DNA of 64,000 bases, taken from NCBI RefSeq assembly GCF_004216555.1, contig NZ_SGWQ01000009.1, positions 1 to 64,000 on the forward strand, written 5' to 3'. The notes below the pieces were generated by a model. The model saw nothing but the letters and a program-made list of their open reading frames with translations. It searched no databases and had not been told where the DNA came from. Positions within the stretch are counted from its first letter, which is position 1, and each line of letters starts with the position of its first letter. The DNA is from Herbihabitans rhizosphaerae. GTDB lineage: Bacteria > Actinomycetota > Actinomycetes > Mycobacteriales > Pseudonocardiaceae. The position numbers were made by a program, and so were the translations under genes. This document shows, one piece after another, positions 8,118 to 16,968 of the stretch.

Positions 8118-8276
8118 GTGTCACCCACACCGGCACAACGACCGGCACTGTGCACTCAGGCTGCCGGCAGAGTTCCCCCTGAGTTCCTGGCCACCACCCC
8201 TGTGAACAGATTGGCTTAATGGTGTGCGTTACACAGGGGTCATCTCCACGAAACCACGAAAGGTGGCTACGTCACA

Positions 8277-9602
8277 GTGGACAGCGATAGGGCCGTTGTC
8301 GACTATGTCGGCGTCGGAATCGGACCAGCGAACCTGAGTTTGGCCGCTCTTGCGGAGGGGGTTCCTCAGCTCACTGGTCTGTCGTTCGACAAGAAGAAGG
8401 AATTCCGGTGGCACCCGGGCTTGATGCTCGAAGGCGCCACGATCCAGGTGTCACCGGTGAAGGACCTGGTCACACTCGTCGATCCGACCAATCCGTCGTC
8501 GTTCCTCGCGTACCTCGCCCATCACAAGCGGCTGTACCGGTTCCTCACCGCCGGCTTCGACTGCGTGCTGCGCGCCGAGTACGACGATTACTTCCGGTGG
8601 GCCAGCAAGCGACTGCCGGGGCTGCACTTCGGCAACGCGGTGGACTCGGTCGAGTTCCTCGACGGTCCCGGTGTCTTCGAGGTCACCACCTCGTCGACCA
8701 GCGTCCGCACCCGCAACGTCGTGCTCGGGGTCGGCCTCGCGCCGGCGACACCTGAGCAGTGCCGGCCGCACCTCGGCCCGACCATGATCCACGCCAGCGA
8801 CTACCTGAACGTCCGGTCCGGCCTCGCCGGGAAGAACGTGCTCGTCGTCGGCGGCGGTCAGACCGGTGCTGAGATCTTCCTGGACCTGCTGAATCTGGAC
8901 GGCAGCGGCGCCGGATCGGTCACCTGGGCGAGCCGGCGGTCGAACTTCTTGCCGCTGGACGACTCGCCGTTCATCAACGAGCTGTTCTTCCCGAACTACA
9001 TCCAGCATTTCTTCGCGCTGCCGGAGGACATGAAGTCCACGCTGCTCAATCAGCAGACGCTGGCCAGCGACGGAATCGACATGGACACCTTGAACAAGGT
9101 GTACAAGCGGCTGTACGAGATCCAGTGCCTGCACCGGCCGGGGCCGACTTCGTCCCTGATGCCCGGACACGAACTGGGTGCGGTCGTGAACAACGGCCAG
9201 TACTGGCAGGTCGATCTCCGCAACAGCATCTCGGGCGCGGTCGACGCCGTGACCGCCGATGTCGTCATCCTCTGCACCGGATACCGCTTCGCCATTCCGA
9301 GTTTCCTCGACCCGGTGCGCGACCGGCTGGCGACGACCAACGATCTGCTGGACATCGACGAGAACTACGCCGTCCACTGGGACGGTCCGCGCGAGAACCG
9401 GATCTATCTGCAGAACGGTGCCCGGCACACCCGCGGCATCGCCGATCCGAACCTCAGCCTGCTCTCCTGGCGCAGCGCGAAGATTCTCAACGACATCCTC
9501 GGATATCCGCTGTACGACACCGAGAGTTGCGACTCGGCGATCGACTGGGAAATGCAGAAGCCCGCCACGTCCCTGTCGGAATACCGCGGCAGCGCCGCCT
9601 GA
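8277..9602 (+). CDS. L-lysine N6-hydroxylase (FAD/NADPH monooxygenase)
   Basis: A class B N-hydroxylating monooxygenase of 441 residues. The FAD motif GIGPANL is at residues 14-20, the NADPH motif VVGGGQTGAE at about 190-199, and the ATGY-type segment is CTGYRF. The substrate-region stretch VKDLVTLVDPTNPSSFLAYL resembles lysine hydroxylases (IucD, MbtG) more than ornithine ones. It would convert lysine to N6-hydroxylysine. The window has no siderophore acyltransferase, NIS synthetase or NRPS, but the next genes are those of hydrazine formation (Spb38-40, PyrL-N and Tri26-28 type), so a siderophore role is unlikely. The start GTG 8277 opens a run of ten closely spaced genes. Confidence 0.88.
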   Translation: MDSDRAVVDYVGVGIGPANLSLAALAEGVPQLTGLSFDKKKEFRWHPGLMLEGATIQVSPVKDLVTLVDPTNPSSFLAYLAHHKRLYRFLTAGFDCVLRAEYDDYFRWASKRLPGLHFGNAVDSVEFLDGPGVFEVTTSSTSVRTRNVVLGVGLAPATPEQCRPHLGPTMIHASDYLNVRSGLAGKNVLVVGGGQTGAEIFLDLLNLDGSGAGSVTWASRRSNFLPLDDSPFINELFFPNYIQHFFALPEDMKSTLLNQQTLASDGIDMDTLNKVYKRLYEIQCLHRPGPTSSLMPGHELGAVVNNGQYWQVDLRNSISGAVDAVTADVVILCTGYRFAIPSFLDPVRDRLATTNDLLDIDENYAVHWDGPRENRIYLQNGARHTRGIADPNLSLLSWRSAKILNDILGYPLYDTESCDSAIDWEMQKPATSLSEYRGSAA

Positions 9603-9623
9603 CCCGGACCACGGAGGCCACCG

Positions 9624-9980
9624 ATGACTGCACCATTTCTGCCCGAGGAACCATACGCACCCGGACTGTCGGTCATTGAGGTCGACTTCGCTCGATCGGC
9701 CACCCAGGGCGCGCCATTCCAGGCCACCAGGATCGTCGTGGACCCTGGCGCGCACTCCCCGGTCGACAAGCACGCCGTCACGGAATGCTGGCTCGCATCG
9801 ACCGGGACCGCACGCATGACGCTCGGCGACGAGGAACTGACGCTGACACCCGGCGACATCATCGCCATCGCTCCGCACGTGCCACACCAGGTATTCAACG
9901 AATCAGACGACGATTTCGTCTTCTTCTCGGTGTGGTGGGACGCGAACAAGGAGCAGGCCGTTGAAGCCGGCGAAGGTTGA
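9624..9980 (+). CDS. Cupin protein, stand-alone partner of the MetRS-like enzyme
   Basis: A 118-residue single cupin domain. Candidate metal ligands are His and Glu in KHAVTECW and His in APHVPHQ; the first histidine pair of the classical motif is incomplete. In characterised hydrazine-forming enzymes (Spb40, PyrN, Tri28) a cupin domain is fused to a methionyl-tRNA-synthetase-like domain and carries out the N-N bond-forming rearrangement of the aminoacyl ester of N6-hydroxylysine. Here the same two parts are separate genes with the FAD oxidase gene between them. GGAGG lies just before ATG 9624, and the 3' end overlaps the next gene by 20 bp. Confidence 0.82.
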   Translation: MTAPFLPEEPYAPGLSVIEVDFARSATQGAPFQATRIVVDPGAHSPVDKHAVTECWLASTGTARMTLGDEELTLTPGDIIAIAPHVPHQVFNESDDDFVFFSVWWDANKEQAVEAGEG

Positions 9981-11106
9981 TCAGTTCGACCTGGTCGTGG
10001 TCGGGGCGGGAATCGTCGGCACGATGACGGCGTTTCTCGCCACCGATCGGCGGCCGGACGCGCGGGTCCTGCTGGTGGACCAGGGGCTCGTCGGAAACGG
10101 CGCGTCCGCGTTCTCCGCGGGATTCGACGTGCCGCTCGTCGGGTCGGAAGACCACCGCGAATTCGTCCGGCGAGGTACCGCGATCTACGGCGAACTCCGG
10201 GAGAGCATGCCGGATCTGCCGGTGCGGCAGTTGGACGTCTTCGCCGTGGTCGACGCCGGTCGGGTGGCCGCACTGGAAAAGCGCGTCGAGGGAACCGAAT
10301 TGCGGCCGGCGACCGACGACGAATCGACACTGGTTCGGGAGAACTACCCGGATCTCGTCGTTTCCGACGAGCAGACGCTCCTTCGCATGACGGCCGGCGG
10401 ATACTGCGGTTCGGTGCGGACGGTCGCGGAACGGCTCGTCGCCGTATCGCGGAAGTCCACCGGATTCGCCTCCTGGGCCGGAATGCGGGTCGCCGGTGTC
10501 TTCGGCCGGGACGAGACGACGATGCTGCGGTTCGGCGGCGGCATCGAGGTCGCCGCGGATCAGGTGGTGTTCGCCACCGGACCGTGGATCGCCGACGGCT
10601 GTGCCGGCATCACGAATACCGGAATACGGGTCAAGAAGGTGGCGGCGCTGCACATCGAACGCCGCCCCCGGCCCGACGCGCCGGCTCTGCTCTTTCCCGA
10701 CGAGGACGCTTTTCTCCTGCCGCTGCAGGCCGAGGGCCGGTGGTTGTTCAGCTTCGCGTCCCGCGAATGGGACGTTCGTCCTCGCGAAGAGGAATTGACG
10801 ATCGACGACGACGACCGGCGCCGCGCGTTCGAGACGCTGCACCGGTACGCGCCGTCGTTCGCGCGGGCCGTGCGCGGCGGCCGGGTCTGGTGCGACGGCT
10901 ACAGCGTCGACCGGGTCCCGCTGATCCGGCGGGTCACCGACCATCCCCGCGTGGTGCTGGCCGGTGGGTGTTCCGGTTCCGGTTTCCGCCTCGCGCCCGC
11001 GATCGCCGAAAAGGCCCTCGAATTGTCGGGGGCCCCAGCCATGCCCAACACAGCCACGCCCGACACAGCCATGACCAACACGAGTGACCAGGGAAGTCCA
11101 GAATGA
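9961..11106 (+). CDS. FAD-dependent amine oxidase (DAO/glycine oxidase family)
   Basis: A 381-residue flavoprotein of the D-amino-acid/glycine oxidase fold. The dinucleotide motif VVVGAGIVG is at residues 12-20, and a C-terminal FAD loop AGGCSGSGFRLAPAIAE is present. The homologous position in hydrazine clusters (Spb39, PyrL, Tri27) is filled by an oxidase that cleaves the lysine moiety off the N-N conjugate, giving a free hydrazino acid and 2-aminoadipate 6-semialdehyde. It starts with TTG 9961 inside the cupin gene. The last 25 residues are a low-complexity tail rich in Asn, Thr and Pro. The stop overlaps the next ATG (ATGA). Confidence 0.83.
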   Translation: MKPAKVDQFDLVVVGAGIVGTMTAFLATDRRPDARVLLVDQGLVGNGASAFSAGFDVPLVGSEDHREFVRRGTAIYGELRESMPDLPVRQLDVFAVVDAGRVAALEKRVEGTELRPATDDESTLVRENYPDLVVSDEQTLLRMTAGGYCGSVRTVAERLVAVSRKSTGFASWAGMRVAGVFGRDETTMLRFGGGIEVAADQVVFATGPWIADGCAGITNTGIRVKKVAALHIERRPRPDAPALLFPDEDAFLLPLQAEGRWLFSFASREWDVRPREEELTIDDDDRRRAFETLHRYAPSFARAVRGGRVWCDGYSVDRVPLIRRVTDHPRVVLAGGCSGSGFRLAPAIAEKALELSGAPAMPNTATPDTAMTNTSDQGSPE

Positions 11107-12755
11107 TCGCGCCATGGGAGCGAGCGCAGAATCGCCGCCGCCACCTGATCGTCCCGCTCATGCCCACCCCCAACGGGAGACTTCACCTCGGACACATCGC
11201 CGGCCCATTCCTGCGTATGGACGTGCTGGCGCGGCATGTCCGGCGGCGCGGCGACGACGTGGCGGTGATCTTCGGCACCGACGCGTACGACTCCTACATT
11301 TCGCTGTCCGCCCAGAAGGACGGCGGGAATCGTTTCGACATCTGCCAGCACTACCACGCACTCATTCTCGACGACCTGGAGAGCATGAATATCCAGGTCG
11401 ACGCGTTCATCAATCCGCTGGAGCCCGAGTGGCGGGAGTCCTACCACCAGTTCCACCAGGGGTTCGCGAAGCACCTGATCGACAAGGGGCAGGTCGAGAT
11501 CGTCCGCGAGAAGGTGCCATACAGCCCCGCTGACGGCCTGTACATGGTCGGCGGATTCCTCTCCGGCCGGTGCCCGGACTGCCTCGCCGAAGTGGCCAAC
11601 TACCTGTGCGAACGCTGTGGCGGGCACCTCCGCCCGGAGTCGCTGCTCTCGCCGCAGCCCCGGTTCAACACCGGACCGATCGAATGGCGAACGGTGGAGA
11701 GCGTCTTCATTCGGATTCCGGACAAGCCAGAACTGCTGCCCAGGCTCGTCGACGCCGGAATTCCGCCGGACCTGATCAACCGGGTCGGCGAGTACATGCA
11801 GCGACACGGAAACCTGGTCCGGCTCACCACGCCAGGCACCTGGGGCGTGCCCATCGACTCGGAGGAGCGCGTTCTCTTCTCCTACACGTCGCTGCTGCCC
11901 TATTCGCTGTACTGCGGCCAGGTGTACGCGGAAATGAATTCTGTCGACTATCCGTTCGCCCTCGATTCCGACGTGCTGACGACCGCGAGCTGTGGCACCG
12001 ACAACCTCGTCTCCGGCCTGGCATCGGTGCTCGGCGGCGCCATGGCACACGGCGACGTGAAACCGTTCGACCGGCTGCTCCTGAACCATTTGTACAACCT
12101 GGAGGGCCAGAAGTTCTCCACCAGTCGCGGCCACGCGATCTGGGTGAACGACATCACCAAGGTGCCCACCGTTCCGGTCGATTCGATCCGCTACTTCCTC
12201 GCGCTGGTCAATCCCGAGGACGAACCGGCGAGCCTGAATGTCAGCGAGTTCATCGACACGCACAACAACGACCTGGCGACCGCGCTCACCGCGAAGGCGG
12301 AGATCGCGGCCGGCAAGATCCGCCAGGGGATGACGCCTGAGCACACCATCGGCGGCACCATGGCGACCGAGTTGGCGCTGCTGTTCGACCGGCAGGAGAA
12401 GGCGCTCGACGCGCACCACGTCTCCACCGCGACCGCGGCCCGCTCGATTCGGGAATGGGTGCACAGCACGCCGCCGAGCAATTCCGAAGACGCCTACTGG
12501 TGGCTCAAGGGGCTTGCCCTGCTGAGCTCGCCGATCATGCCGGACCTCGCCGGCGAGTTGTGGCGCAGCCTCGGCCACTCCGGCGAACCGACGCTCGCCC
12601 ACTTCCCCATCCGCACGGCGCCGTGGACGCCGGCACTACCCACGTTCACCACGATCAGTCGCGCTGACCTCGCGTCATGCCTGCCCGAGTCGCTGAACAA
12701 CGCCGACCTCGCGGAGTCCGTATCCGAGAAGACGGGAGCGACCAGCGATGTCTGA
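11103..12755 (+). CDS. Methionyl-tRNA-synthetase-like N-N bond-forming enzyme
   Basis: A 550-residue class I synthetase-like protein. The HIGH-type motif is HLGH (28-31). The zinc knuckle uses CPDC (157-160) and CERC (169-172). The KMSKS loop is altered to KFSTS (337-341). It would activate an amino acid with ATP and transfer it to the hydroxyl of N6-hydroxylysine; the cupin partner then forms the N-N bond. It sits in a biosynthetic operon and has a changed KMSKS loop, so it is not expected to be the housekeeping MetRS. The amino-acid partner (Gly in Spb40/Tri28, Glu reported for PyrN) cannot be read from the sequence. ATG 11103 overlaps the preceding stop. Confidence 0.88.
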   Translation: MIAPWERAQNRRRHLIVPLMPTPNGRLHLGHIAGPFLRMDVLARHVRRRGDDVAVIFGTDAYDSYISLSAQKDGGNRFDICQHYHALILDDLESMNIQVDAFINPLEPEWRESYHQFHQGFAKHLIDKGQVEIVREKVPYSPADGLYMVGGFLSGRCPDCLAEVANYLCERCGGHLRPESLLSPQPRFNTGPIEWRTVESVFIRIPDKPELLPRLVDAGIPPDLINRVGEYMQRHGNLVRLTTPGTWGVPIDSEERVLFSYTSLLPYSLYCGQVYAEMNSVDYPFALDSDVLTTASCGTDNLVSGLASVLGGAMAHGDVKPFDRLLLNHLYNLEGQKFSTSRGHAIWVNDITKVPTVPVDSIRYFLALVNPEDEPASLNVSEFIDTHNNDLATALTAKAEIAAGKIRQGMTPEHTIGGTMATELALLFDRQEKALDAHHVSTATAARSIREWVHSTPPSNSEDAYWWLKGLALLSSPIMPDLAGELWRSLGHSGEPTLAHFPIRTAPWTPALPTFTTISRADLASCLPESLNNADLAESVSEKTGATSDV

Positions 12756-14010
12756 TCAGCAGTCGGCACCGGAAGCACCGGCAGCGGCACCAGAACCGGC
12801 GCCGAGCAGGCAGCGGCGCACCGGGTTCTTCGTGCTGTACGCCGGCTGTCTGGCGATCGCCGGCGCCTACGGGCTGACGCTGCTGTTGCCCGCGTACGTG
12901 AAGTCCACCGGAGGCAACGAGGCCGACGCCGGTCTCGTCTACTGGTGCGGCGCGATCGGCGCGGTGGGCTCGCTGGTCATGGCCGGCCGGCTCGCGCAGC
13001 GGATCGGGCCCAGCATCGCGGCCGCGATCGGATCGGGTTGCTACGCCGTGGCGACGCTCGCCATCTCGCTGACCGCGTACCAGCCGGTGGTGCTCGGCGC
13101 CGGCGTACTGCTGGGCACCGGGTGGGCGCTGTTCTTCACGGCCGCCCCGATCGTCATCTCCTCCTGGGTGGAACCCGAGAAGCGCGGGTTCTACTTCCTC
13201 GTGCTGGCCGGCTTCAACGCGCTCGGCATGGGCATCACGCCGGTGATCGGCAACCGGCTGGTCGGCTCCGGGGTGGAGTACCGGACGGTGTTCGGACTGG
13301 CCGCCGCGCTCAGCGTGGCGTCGGTCGTGGCATTCGTGATTCTGGTCCGCGGCAACAATCGTTCCGAGGAACGCCGGGAGAACGGCACGGCAACGCGCGA
13401 GGGCAGTGTTCTCGGCCCGATTCGTGAGGTCCTGACCTCGCCGGCGTGGCCGTTCCTGCTGATGGTTCTGCTCGGCGCGTGCGTGTTCACCGCGATGAAC
13501 ACGTACCAGACCACGTTTGCCGACAGCCGCGGCCTCGACTCGGCGTACTTCTTCATCTCCTACACCGCGGGCGTCATCATTCCGCGGTTCACCGTCAGCA
13601 AGTGGATCAGCAACGGCGATCCGGCGCGCACCTCGGCGATGTTGCTCGCCGGAATGTGCGCCGCGCTGATCATCTTCCTGTTCGTCGGCGACAACGTGGC
13701 GGTCTACAGCATCAGCTCGGCACTGCTCGGTGTCACCTACGGTCTCGTCTATCCGCTGATTCAGGCGCAGGCGGCGAACAAGGTCTCGGCCGACTTGCGG
13801 CACTGGGCGCTCTGGTATTTCAGCCTCGCCTATTTCATCGGCGTCTACGGCTTTCCGCTCATCGGTGGCTGGATCATCGTCGCGGGCAGCTACCAGGTAC
13901 TCACCGTGGTCCTGTTGGTCATCGCCGCGGCGGAACTCCTCATGGCGATCTGGGTTCTCAGTGGACGAGTTCCGGCAAAGCAGCAAGCACAGCAAACGCA
14001 GCAGCAGTAA
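12748..14010 (+). CDS. MFS transporter, likely product exporter
   Basis: A 420-residue major facilitator protein. I count roughly twelve hydrophobic segments, beginning near residue 25 after a Pro/Ala/Gln-rich cytoplasmic N-terminus and ending with a Gln-rich tail (KQQAQQTQQQ). There is a basic loop between the two halves (RGNNRSEERREN). It overlaps the MetRS-like gene by 8 bp, so it is co-transcribed and probably exports the small-molecule product or provides self-protection. The substrate is unknown. Confidence 0.85.
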   Translation: MSDQQSAPEAPAAAPEPAPSRQRRTGFFVLYAGCLAIAGAYGLTLLLPAYVKSTGGNEADAGLVYWCGAIGAVGSLVMAGRLAQRIGPSIAAAIGSGCYAVATLAISLTAYQPVVLGAGVLLGTGWALFFTAAPIVISSWVEPEKRGFYFLVLAGFNALGMGITPVIGNRLVGSGVEYRTVFGLAAALSVASVVAFVILVRGNNRSEERRENGTATREGSVLGPIREVLTSPAWPFLLMVLLGACVFTAMNTYQTTFADSRGLDSAYFFISYTAGVIIPRFTVSKWISNGDPARTSAMLLAGMCAALIIFLFVGDNVAVYSISSALLGVTYGLVYPLIQAQAANKVSADLRHWALWYFSLAYFIGVYGFPLIGGWIIVAGSYQVLTVVLLVIAAAELLMAIWVLSGRVPAKQQAQQTQQQ

Positions 14011-14028
14011 TCATTTCGGGAGGGAATA

Positions 14029-14718
14029 ATGGACGCGTTCTACAAGGTAATGGACCTGCCGGCGGCCGCACCCGAGGTGCTGGCTGAATTCGACACACTG
14101 CCGTTCGACCCGTACACCGGCGGACGGCAGCGGTACCGCCGGTTCTCCCAGTACCGGTTGAGCTGGCAGACCGAGACCGAGTCGTGGTCGATGGAGCGGC
14201 TGCCGCACCGCCCGTTCCTGCAGCCCAAGGCGGTGAACACGTTCGTCGGCGGTGTCCCGCGCGAGCTGGAGCCGCTGCGCATCGACCCCACCCCGCAGAT
14301 CGACGCGGCGGCGAAGGGCATTGGCCTGGACACCGAACACGACTGGCACAGCAACGTGCACCAGTGCCGGGTCGTCGTGGGGCCGGACGTGGAGGGCGTT
14401 TCGGTGCCCGAGGGTCCGCACCGTGACGGTCACGACTACGCGATGCTCGTGGTGTTCGACCGCAAGAACATCACCGGCGGCGAGAACCAGCTCATGCCGA
14501 TGGGCGGCGGCGAGCCGTTCTTCCGGGTGACGCTGCAGGCCAATCAGGCGATCGCGTTCGACGACACCAACATGTGGCACACCGCGACCGACCTCGAATC
14601 GCTCGACGGCGGCCCCGGCCACCGCGACCTGTGGATCGTCGTGTTCAACCGGTGGGACCGCCGCAAGTACGGCGAGGAGTACGAGAAGGCCGCGATGGAG
14701 GAAACGGCCGCCTCATGA
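14029..14718 (+). CDS. 2OG-Fe(II) dioxygenase family protein (free amino-acid hydroxylase type)
   Basis: A 229-residue protein resembling the 2OG-Fe dioxygenase family (PF10014-like) that includes L-isoleucine 4-hydroxylase and other free amino-acid hydroxylases. The iron triad is visible as H131-x-D133 in GPHRDGHDY and H184 in NMWHTATD, followed by an arginine (HRDLWIVVFNRW) suited to binding 2-oxoglutarate. It would hydroxylate an amino acid or hydrazino-acid intermediate. A good ribosome site (GGGAGGGA) precedes ATG 14029. It couples to the next gene through an ATGA overlap. Confidence 0.78.
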   Translation: MDAFYKVMDLPAAAPEVLAEFDTLPFDPYTGGRQRYRRFSQYRLSWQTETESWSMERLPHRPFLQPKAVNTFVGGVPRELEPLRIDPTPQIDAAAKGIGLDTEHDWHSNVHQCRVVVGPDVEGVSVPEGPHRDGHDYAMLVVFDRKNITGGENQLMPMGGGEPFFRVTLQANQAIAFDDTNMWHTATDLESLDGGPGHRDLWIVVFNRWDRRKYGEEYEKAAMEETAAS

Positions 14719-15884
14719 CGCATTTCGAGACGCGTGCCGCGCGCGTCGGCGCGAACGATCAGATCGAACCACGGTCGATCAGCGTGCCCATCTTCCAGAG
14801 TTCCACGTTCTCGTTCGACGATCCGCGGGCGGTCGCGGAAGCGCTTCGCCGGCCGGACCGCGGCTATGTCTACAGCCGGCTGCGGAATCCGACCGTCGCG
14901 GTTCTGGAGAAGGCGGTCGCGGACCTGGAAGGTGGCACCGACGCCCTGGCGGCCGGCTCCGGAATGGGTGCCATCAACACCGTTCTGCTGTCGCTGCTGC
15001 GTGCCGGCGACCATGTGATCGCGCAGACCCGGCTCTACGGCGGCACCTTTCGCGTGCTGAGCGATCTGGCGGAACGGTTCGGCGTCGAGATCACCTACAT
15101 TTCGGGAACCGACGTCGACGAGTTCGACGCCGCCGTCCGCCCGGAAACGAAGGTGCTCTACCTCGAGACGATCGCGAATCCGACCACCGCGATCAGCGAC
15201 CTGCCGGGGCTGCTCCAGGCGAGTCAGAAAGCCGGAGTCACCAGCGTCGTGGACAACACGTTCGCCACCCCGGTGTTGTGCCGGCCGATCGAATACGGCG
15301 CCGATATCGTCGTCCATTCGGCGACCAAATACCTCGGCGGCCATGATGACGTGTGTGCCGGAATCGCCGTCTTCGCCGACAACGAGCTCTATTTGAAGGT
15401 GTGGAACCACGCGATCGAACTCGGGGCGGCGATCGACCCGTTCGCGGCGTGGCTGGTGCTCCGCGGGCTGAAAACGCTGCCCCTGCGGGTGGCCCGACAC
15501 TGCTCGAACGCGGCGCACCTGGCGCAGCGGTTGGCCGTCCATCCGGGAGTCTCGGCCGTGCACTGGCCCGGTCTTCCGGAACACCCGAATCACCTGCTCG
15601 CGACGCGGGTGCTCGATCACTACGGCGGCGTGCTCGCGTTCGAGGTCGCCGGCGGTCGCGGCGCCGCCGAGGCGGTGCTCGGCCGGCTGACCGGAGTTCT
15701 CCTCGCGCCGTCGCTCGGCGGGCCGGAGACGCTGGTGCTCCACCCCGCGTCGACCTCCCATCGCGAGCTGGACTCGGCGGAACTCGAGAAGGCGGGAATT
15801 CAGGAAGGGCTGATCCGGGTCTCGGTCGGACTGGAGCATCCGGAAGACCTGTGGAACGAATTCGAGCAGGCGCTCAAAGAATAG
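14715..15884 (+). CDS. Cys/Met-metabolism PLP enzyme (gamma-lyase/gamma-synthase type)
   Basis: A 389-residue fold-type I PLP enzyme of the cystathionine gamma-lyase / methionine gamma-lyase / O-acetylhomoserine sulfhydrylase family. The PLP lysine is K205 in HSATKYLGGH. Other family features are SGMGAINT, YSRLRNPT and the substrate-carboxylate region SLGGPETLVLHP. In a hydrazine cluster it could eliminate or replace a gamma-substituent on an amino acid, but lyase and synthase activities cannot be separated by sequence. ATG 14715 overlaps the preceding stop. Confidence 0.8.
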   Translation: MTHFETRAARVGANDQIEPRSISVPIFQSSTFSFDDPRAVAEALRRPDRGYVYSRLRNPTVAVLEKAVADLEGGTDALAAGSGMGAINTVLLSLLRAGDHVIAQTRLYGGTFRVLSDLAERFGVEITYISGTDVDEFDAAVRPETKVLYLETIANPTTAISDLPGLLQASQKAGVTSVVDNTFATPVLCRPIEYGADIVVHSATKYLGGHDDVCAGIAVFADNELYLKVWNHAIELGAAIDPFAAWLVLRGLKTLPLRVARHCSNAAHLAQRLAVHPGVSAVHWPGLPEHPNHLLATRVLDHYGGVLAFEVAGGRGAAEAVLGRLTGVLLAPSLGGPETLVLHPASTSHRELDSAELEKAGIQEGLIRVSVGLEHPEDLWNEFEQALKE

Positions 15885-15906
15885 GAATCGAGCGGAAGGG
15901 CTATTG

Positions 15907-16968
15907 ATGGCATCCACGCCGTTGTTGTGGATCCGGCACGAAACCCGTGACACCGAGCGCCGCGCGCCGATCTCCCCCAAGGACGCGCGCGAATTGGTCG
16001 ACGGCGGCCTGGACGTCGTCGTGGAGGAATCGCACCAGCGGATCTTCCCGATCGAGGAATACGTCGCGGCCGGCTGCCGGGTGGCCGCGGGCAGTTGGGT
16101 CGACGCGCCGAAGGACGCGATCGTCGTCGGTCTGAAAGAATTGCCGGCCGAGCCGGCCGCGCTGACGCACCGGCACGTGTTCTTCGGGCACGCGTACAAG
16201 GGGCAGAACGGCGCGACCACGCTGCTGCGGCGGTTCGCCGACGGCGGCGGCCAGCTGCTGGACCTGGAATACCTGACTGACCCGAACGGCCGCCGGCACG
16301 CGGCGTTCGGCTACTGGGCCGGCTATGTCGGCGCCGCGCTCGCGGTGCTGTGCCGTAGCGACCGGATCGAGCCGCCGCTGCGGCACACCTCGCTCGGTTC
16401 GCTGGACGACGTGGTCCGCGACGCGGGCGCCGAGGGCAGCACGGCGTTGGTCATCGGCGCCCAGGGCCGCTGCGGCCGGGGTGCGCGGGCGGCGCTGTCG
16501 GTGGCCGGCATCGACCCGACGTGCTGGGACATCGAGGAAACTCGGAACCTGGACCGCGCCGCGATTCTCGACCACGAGATTCTGGTCAACACCGTATTGG
16601 TGAACGAGCCGACTCCGCCTTTTCTGACGCATACGGAGTTGGCCTCGGCGGATCGAAATCTGACCGTGATCGCCGACGTGACCTGCGATGTCAGCTCGGA
16701 GTTCAACCTCCTGCCCATCTATTCGGCGGTGACGAGCTGGGAACGCCCGTCGGTCCGGGTGACGACGGATTCCCGACCGGTCGACGTCATCGCGATCGAC
16801 AATCTGCCGTCGATTCTTCCCCTCGAATCCAGCCTCGCCTTCTCCGCCGAACTGGCGCCGCACCTGGCCGAGGTCCACACTCTGTCGGGACCGTGGTCGC
16901 GCTGTGCGGAACACTTCTCCCGCGCGTGTCACTCGGCCGGCATCGAAACGGAGCGTACGAATGCCTGA
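15907..16968 (+). CDS. LYS1-type saccharopine dehydrogenase (NAD, lysine-forming)
   Basis: 353 residues that follow yeast Lys1 along most of their length: an RHETRDTERRAP start, GLKELP carrying Lys77, FGHAYK carrying His95 (the Lys1 catalytic pair is K77/H96), LLDLEYLTDPNGRRHAAFGY, the Rossmann motif GAQGRCGRGA, and AIDNLPSILP. Lys1 reversibly converts saccharopine plus NAD to lysine and 2-oxoglutarate. I chose ATG 15907; a TTG lies directly before it. The 3' end overlaps the LYS9-type gene by 8 bp. In this operon it may regenerate lysine from saccharopine, or act on the N-N linked analogue of saccharopine. Confidence 0.85.
   Translation: MASTPLLWIRHETRDTERRAPISPKDARELVDGGLDVVVEESHQRIFPIEEYVAAGCRVAAGSWVDAPKDAIVVGLKELPAEPAALTHRHVFFGHAYKGQNGATTLLRRFADGGGQLLDLEYLTDPNGRRHAAFGYWAGYVGAALAVLCRSDRIEPPLRHTSLGSLDDVVRDAGAEGSTALVIGAQGRCGRGARAALSVAGIDPTCWDIEETRNLDRAAILDHEILVNTVLVNEPTPPFLTHTELASADRNLTVIADVTCDVSSEFNLLPIYSAVTSWERPSVRVTTDSRPVDVIAIDNLPSILPLESSLAFSAELAPHLAEVHTLSGPWSRCAEHFSRACHSAGIETERTNA

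Noticed and set aside
8277-9602. Siderophore lysine hydroxylase
   Set aside because: No acyltransferase, NIS synthetase, NRPS or siderophore receptor is in the window, and the next genes fit hydrazine formation.
11103-12755. Housekeeping methionyl-tRNA synthetase
   Set aside because: KMSKS is changed to KFSTS, and the gene overlaps its neighbours in a biosynthetic operon with lysine hydroxylase, cupin and FAD oxidase.
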